Source of the DNA: Fervidobacterium_A thailandense
GTDB taxonomy: Bacteria; Thermotogota; Thermotogae; Thermotogales; Fervidobacteriaceae
Direction: 5' to 3' (one strand)
Assembly: GCF_041505935.1 (NCBI RefSeq)
Contig: NZ_CP140110.1
DNA length: 64,000 nt
Part shown: piece by piece, positions 63,821-64,000 of the stretch
Position numbering within the stretch: position 1 is the stretch's first letter
Layout of the letters: each line of letters opens with the position of its first letter
Notes under the pieces: model-generated
What the model was told of the DNA's origin: nothing
The model's input: the letters and a program-made list of their open reading frames with translations, nothing else
Database searches by the model: none
Program-made: the position numbers and the translations under genes

Positions 63821-64000
63821 TCATGTTATCCGAAAAGGTTGATACTCCTCCTCTTCACCGAGTACAACTCTTGCATAGTGGCGAGCTTGTTTTTCAAAAA
63901 TCGTGCGTACATAATTTTCCTCTCCATCTAAATGGTATTTTAATTTCTGTCTCAGGAATTCTTCGAAATTTGAGATGTATTTTCTCATTCCATCCTTTGT
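63821..64000 (-). CDS. cas1: Cas1, C-terminal end only (cut by window)
   Basis: The last 59 residues of a protein entering from the right. FEEFLRQKLKY, then VRTIFEKQARHYARVVLGEE and EYQPFRIT match the C-terminal pattern of Cas1 (I..QA..LA..L.GE..Y.PF). Cas1 is the integrase of spacer acquisition. It is transcribed toward the array leader. Whether it is fused to a reverse transcriptase cannot be seen here. Confidence 0.75.
   Translation of the reverse strand, partial: TKDGMRKYISNFEEFLRQKLKYHLDGEENYVRTIFEKQARHYARVVLGEEEEYQPFRIT

Overview
The window looks like a chromosomal segment of a Thermotogae bacterium, most like Fervidobacterium. The grounds are a complete lysine-fermentation operon, a membrane pyrophosphatase of the K+-dependent type, a TM1812-type CRISPR accessory protein, glycine-rich secreted barrel-like proteins, and frequent GTG/TTG starts with strong GGAGG/GGGGTG ribosome sites. 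This identification is an inference from gene content.

Layout. 1-4708 (minus): an operon of an EAL phosphodiesterase, a B12-binding protein, a GGDEF cyclase and a secreted HEXXH metalloprotease cut by the window edge. 4858-8163 (plus): L-serine dehydratase and urocanate hydratase. 8242-10440: an unknown protein and an S41-like anchored protein. 10446-15116 (minus): exported proteins with a LytS/LytTR two-component pair. 15491-25751 (plus): eleven lysine-fermentation genes covering CoA-transferase, Kal, Kce, Kdd, lysine 2,3-aminomutase, a MaoC-like hydratase, the KamBC reactivase and lysine 5,6-aminomutase. 25898-32716: a DUF2202 protein, a small barrel-like protein, a Gfo/Idh/MocA dehydrogenase, hppA and a chemoreceptor.

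From about 32.8 kb to the right end the window is a defence island, mostly on the minus strand. It holds the remains of a nurA-herA pair joined by an IS200/IS605 element; a 956-residue protein that reads as CYTH - CARF-like - HD, followed by a stand-alone tandem SAVED protein; a small RNase H; a complete type III-B cmr1-6 operon with a CARF-HEPN ribonuclease; a phosphosignalling cluster (vWA, zinc-ribbon/FHA, PP2C, two pseudokinases, FHA, Ser/Thr kinase) with a DDE insertion sequence inside it; a CRISPR array of 55 repeats; and the C-terminus of cas1 at the window edge. No cas6 or cas2 is visible.

Working model. Cmr2/Cas10 keeps its GGDD motif, so it should make cyclic oligoadenylate when target RNA is bound. 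The window has three candidate sensors: CARF-HEPN, CYTH-CARF-HD and SAVED. The array is transcribed on the minus strand. Its plus-strand spacer sequences read as sense mRNA, including gene ends and terminators, and several independent spacers encode the same short peptide motif. A ~24-bp motif repeats six times in one orientation upstream of the kinase, PP2C, vWA and RNase H genes. It suggests these genes form one regulon inserted between the cmr genes and the array. The CYTH-CARF-HD/SAVED pair and the kinase/pseudokinase/FHA/PP2C/vWA regulon are the best candidates for undescribed biology.
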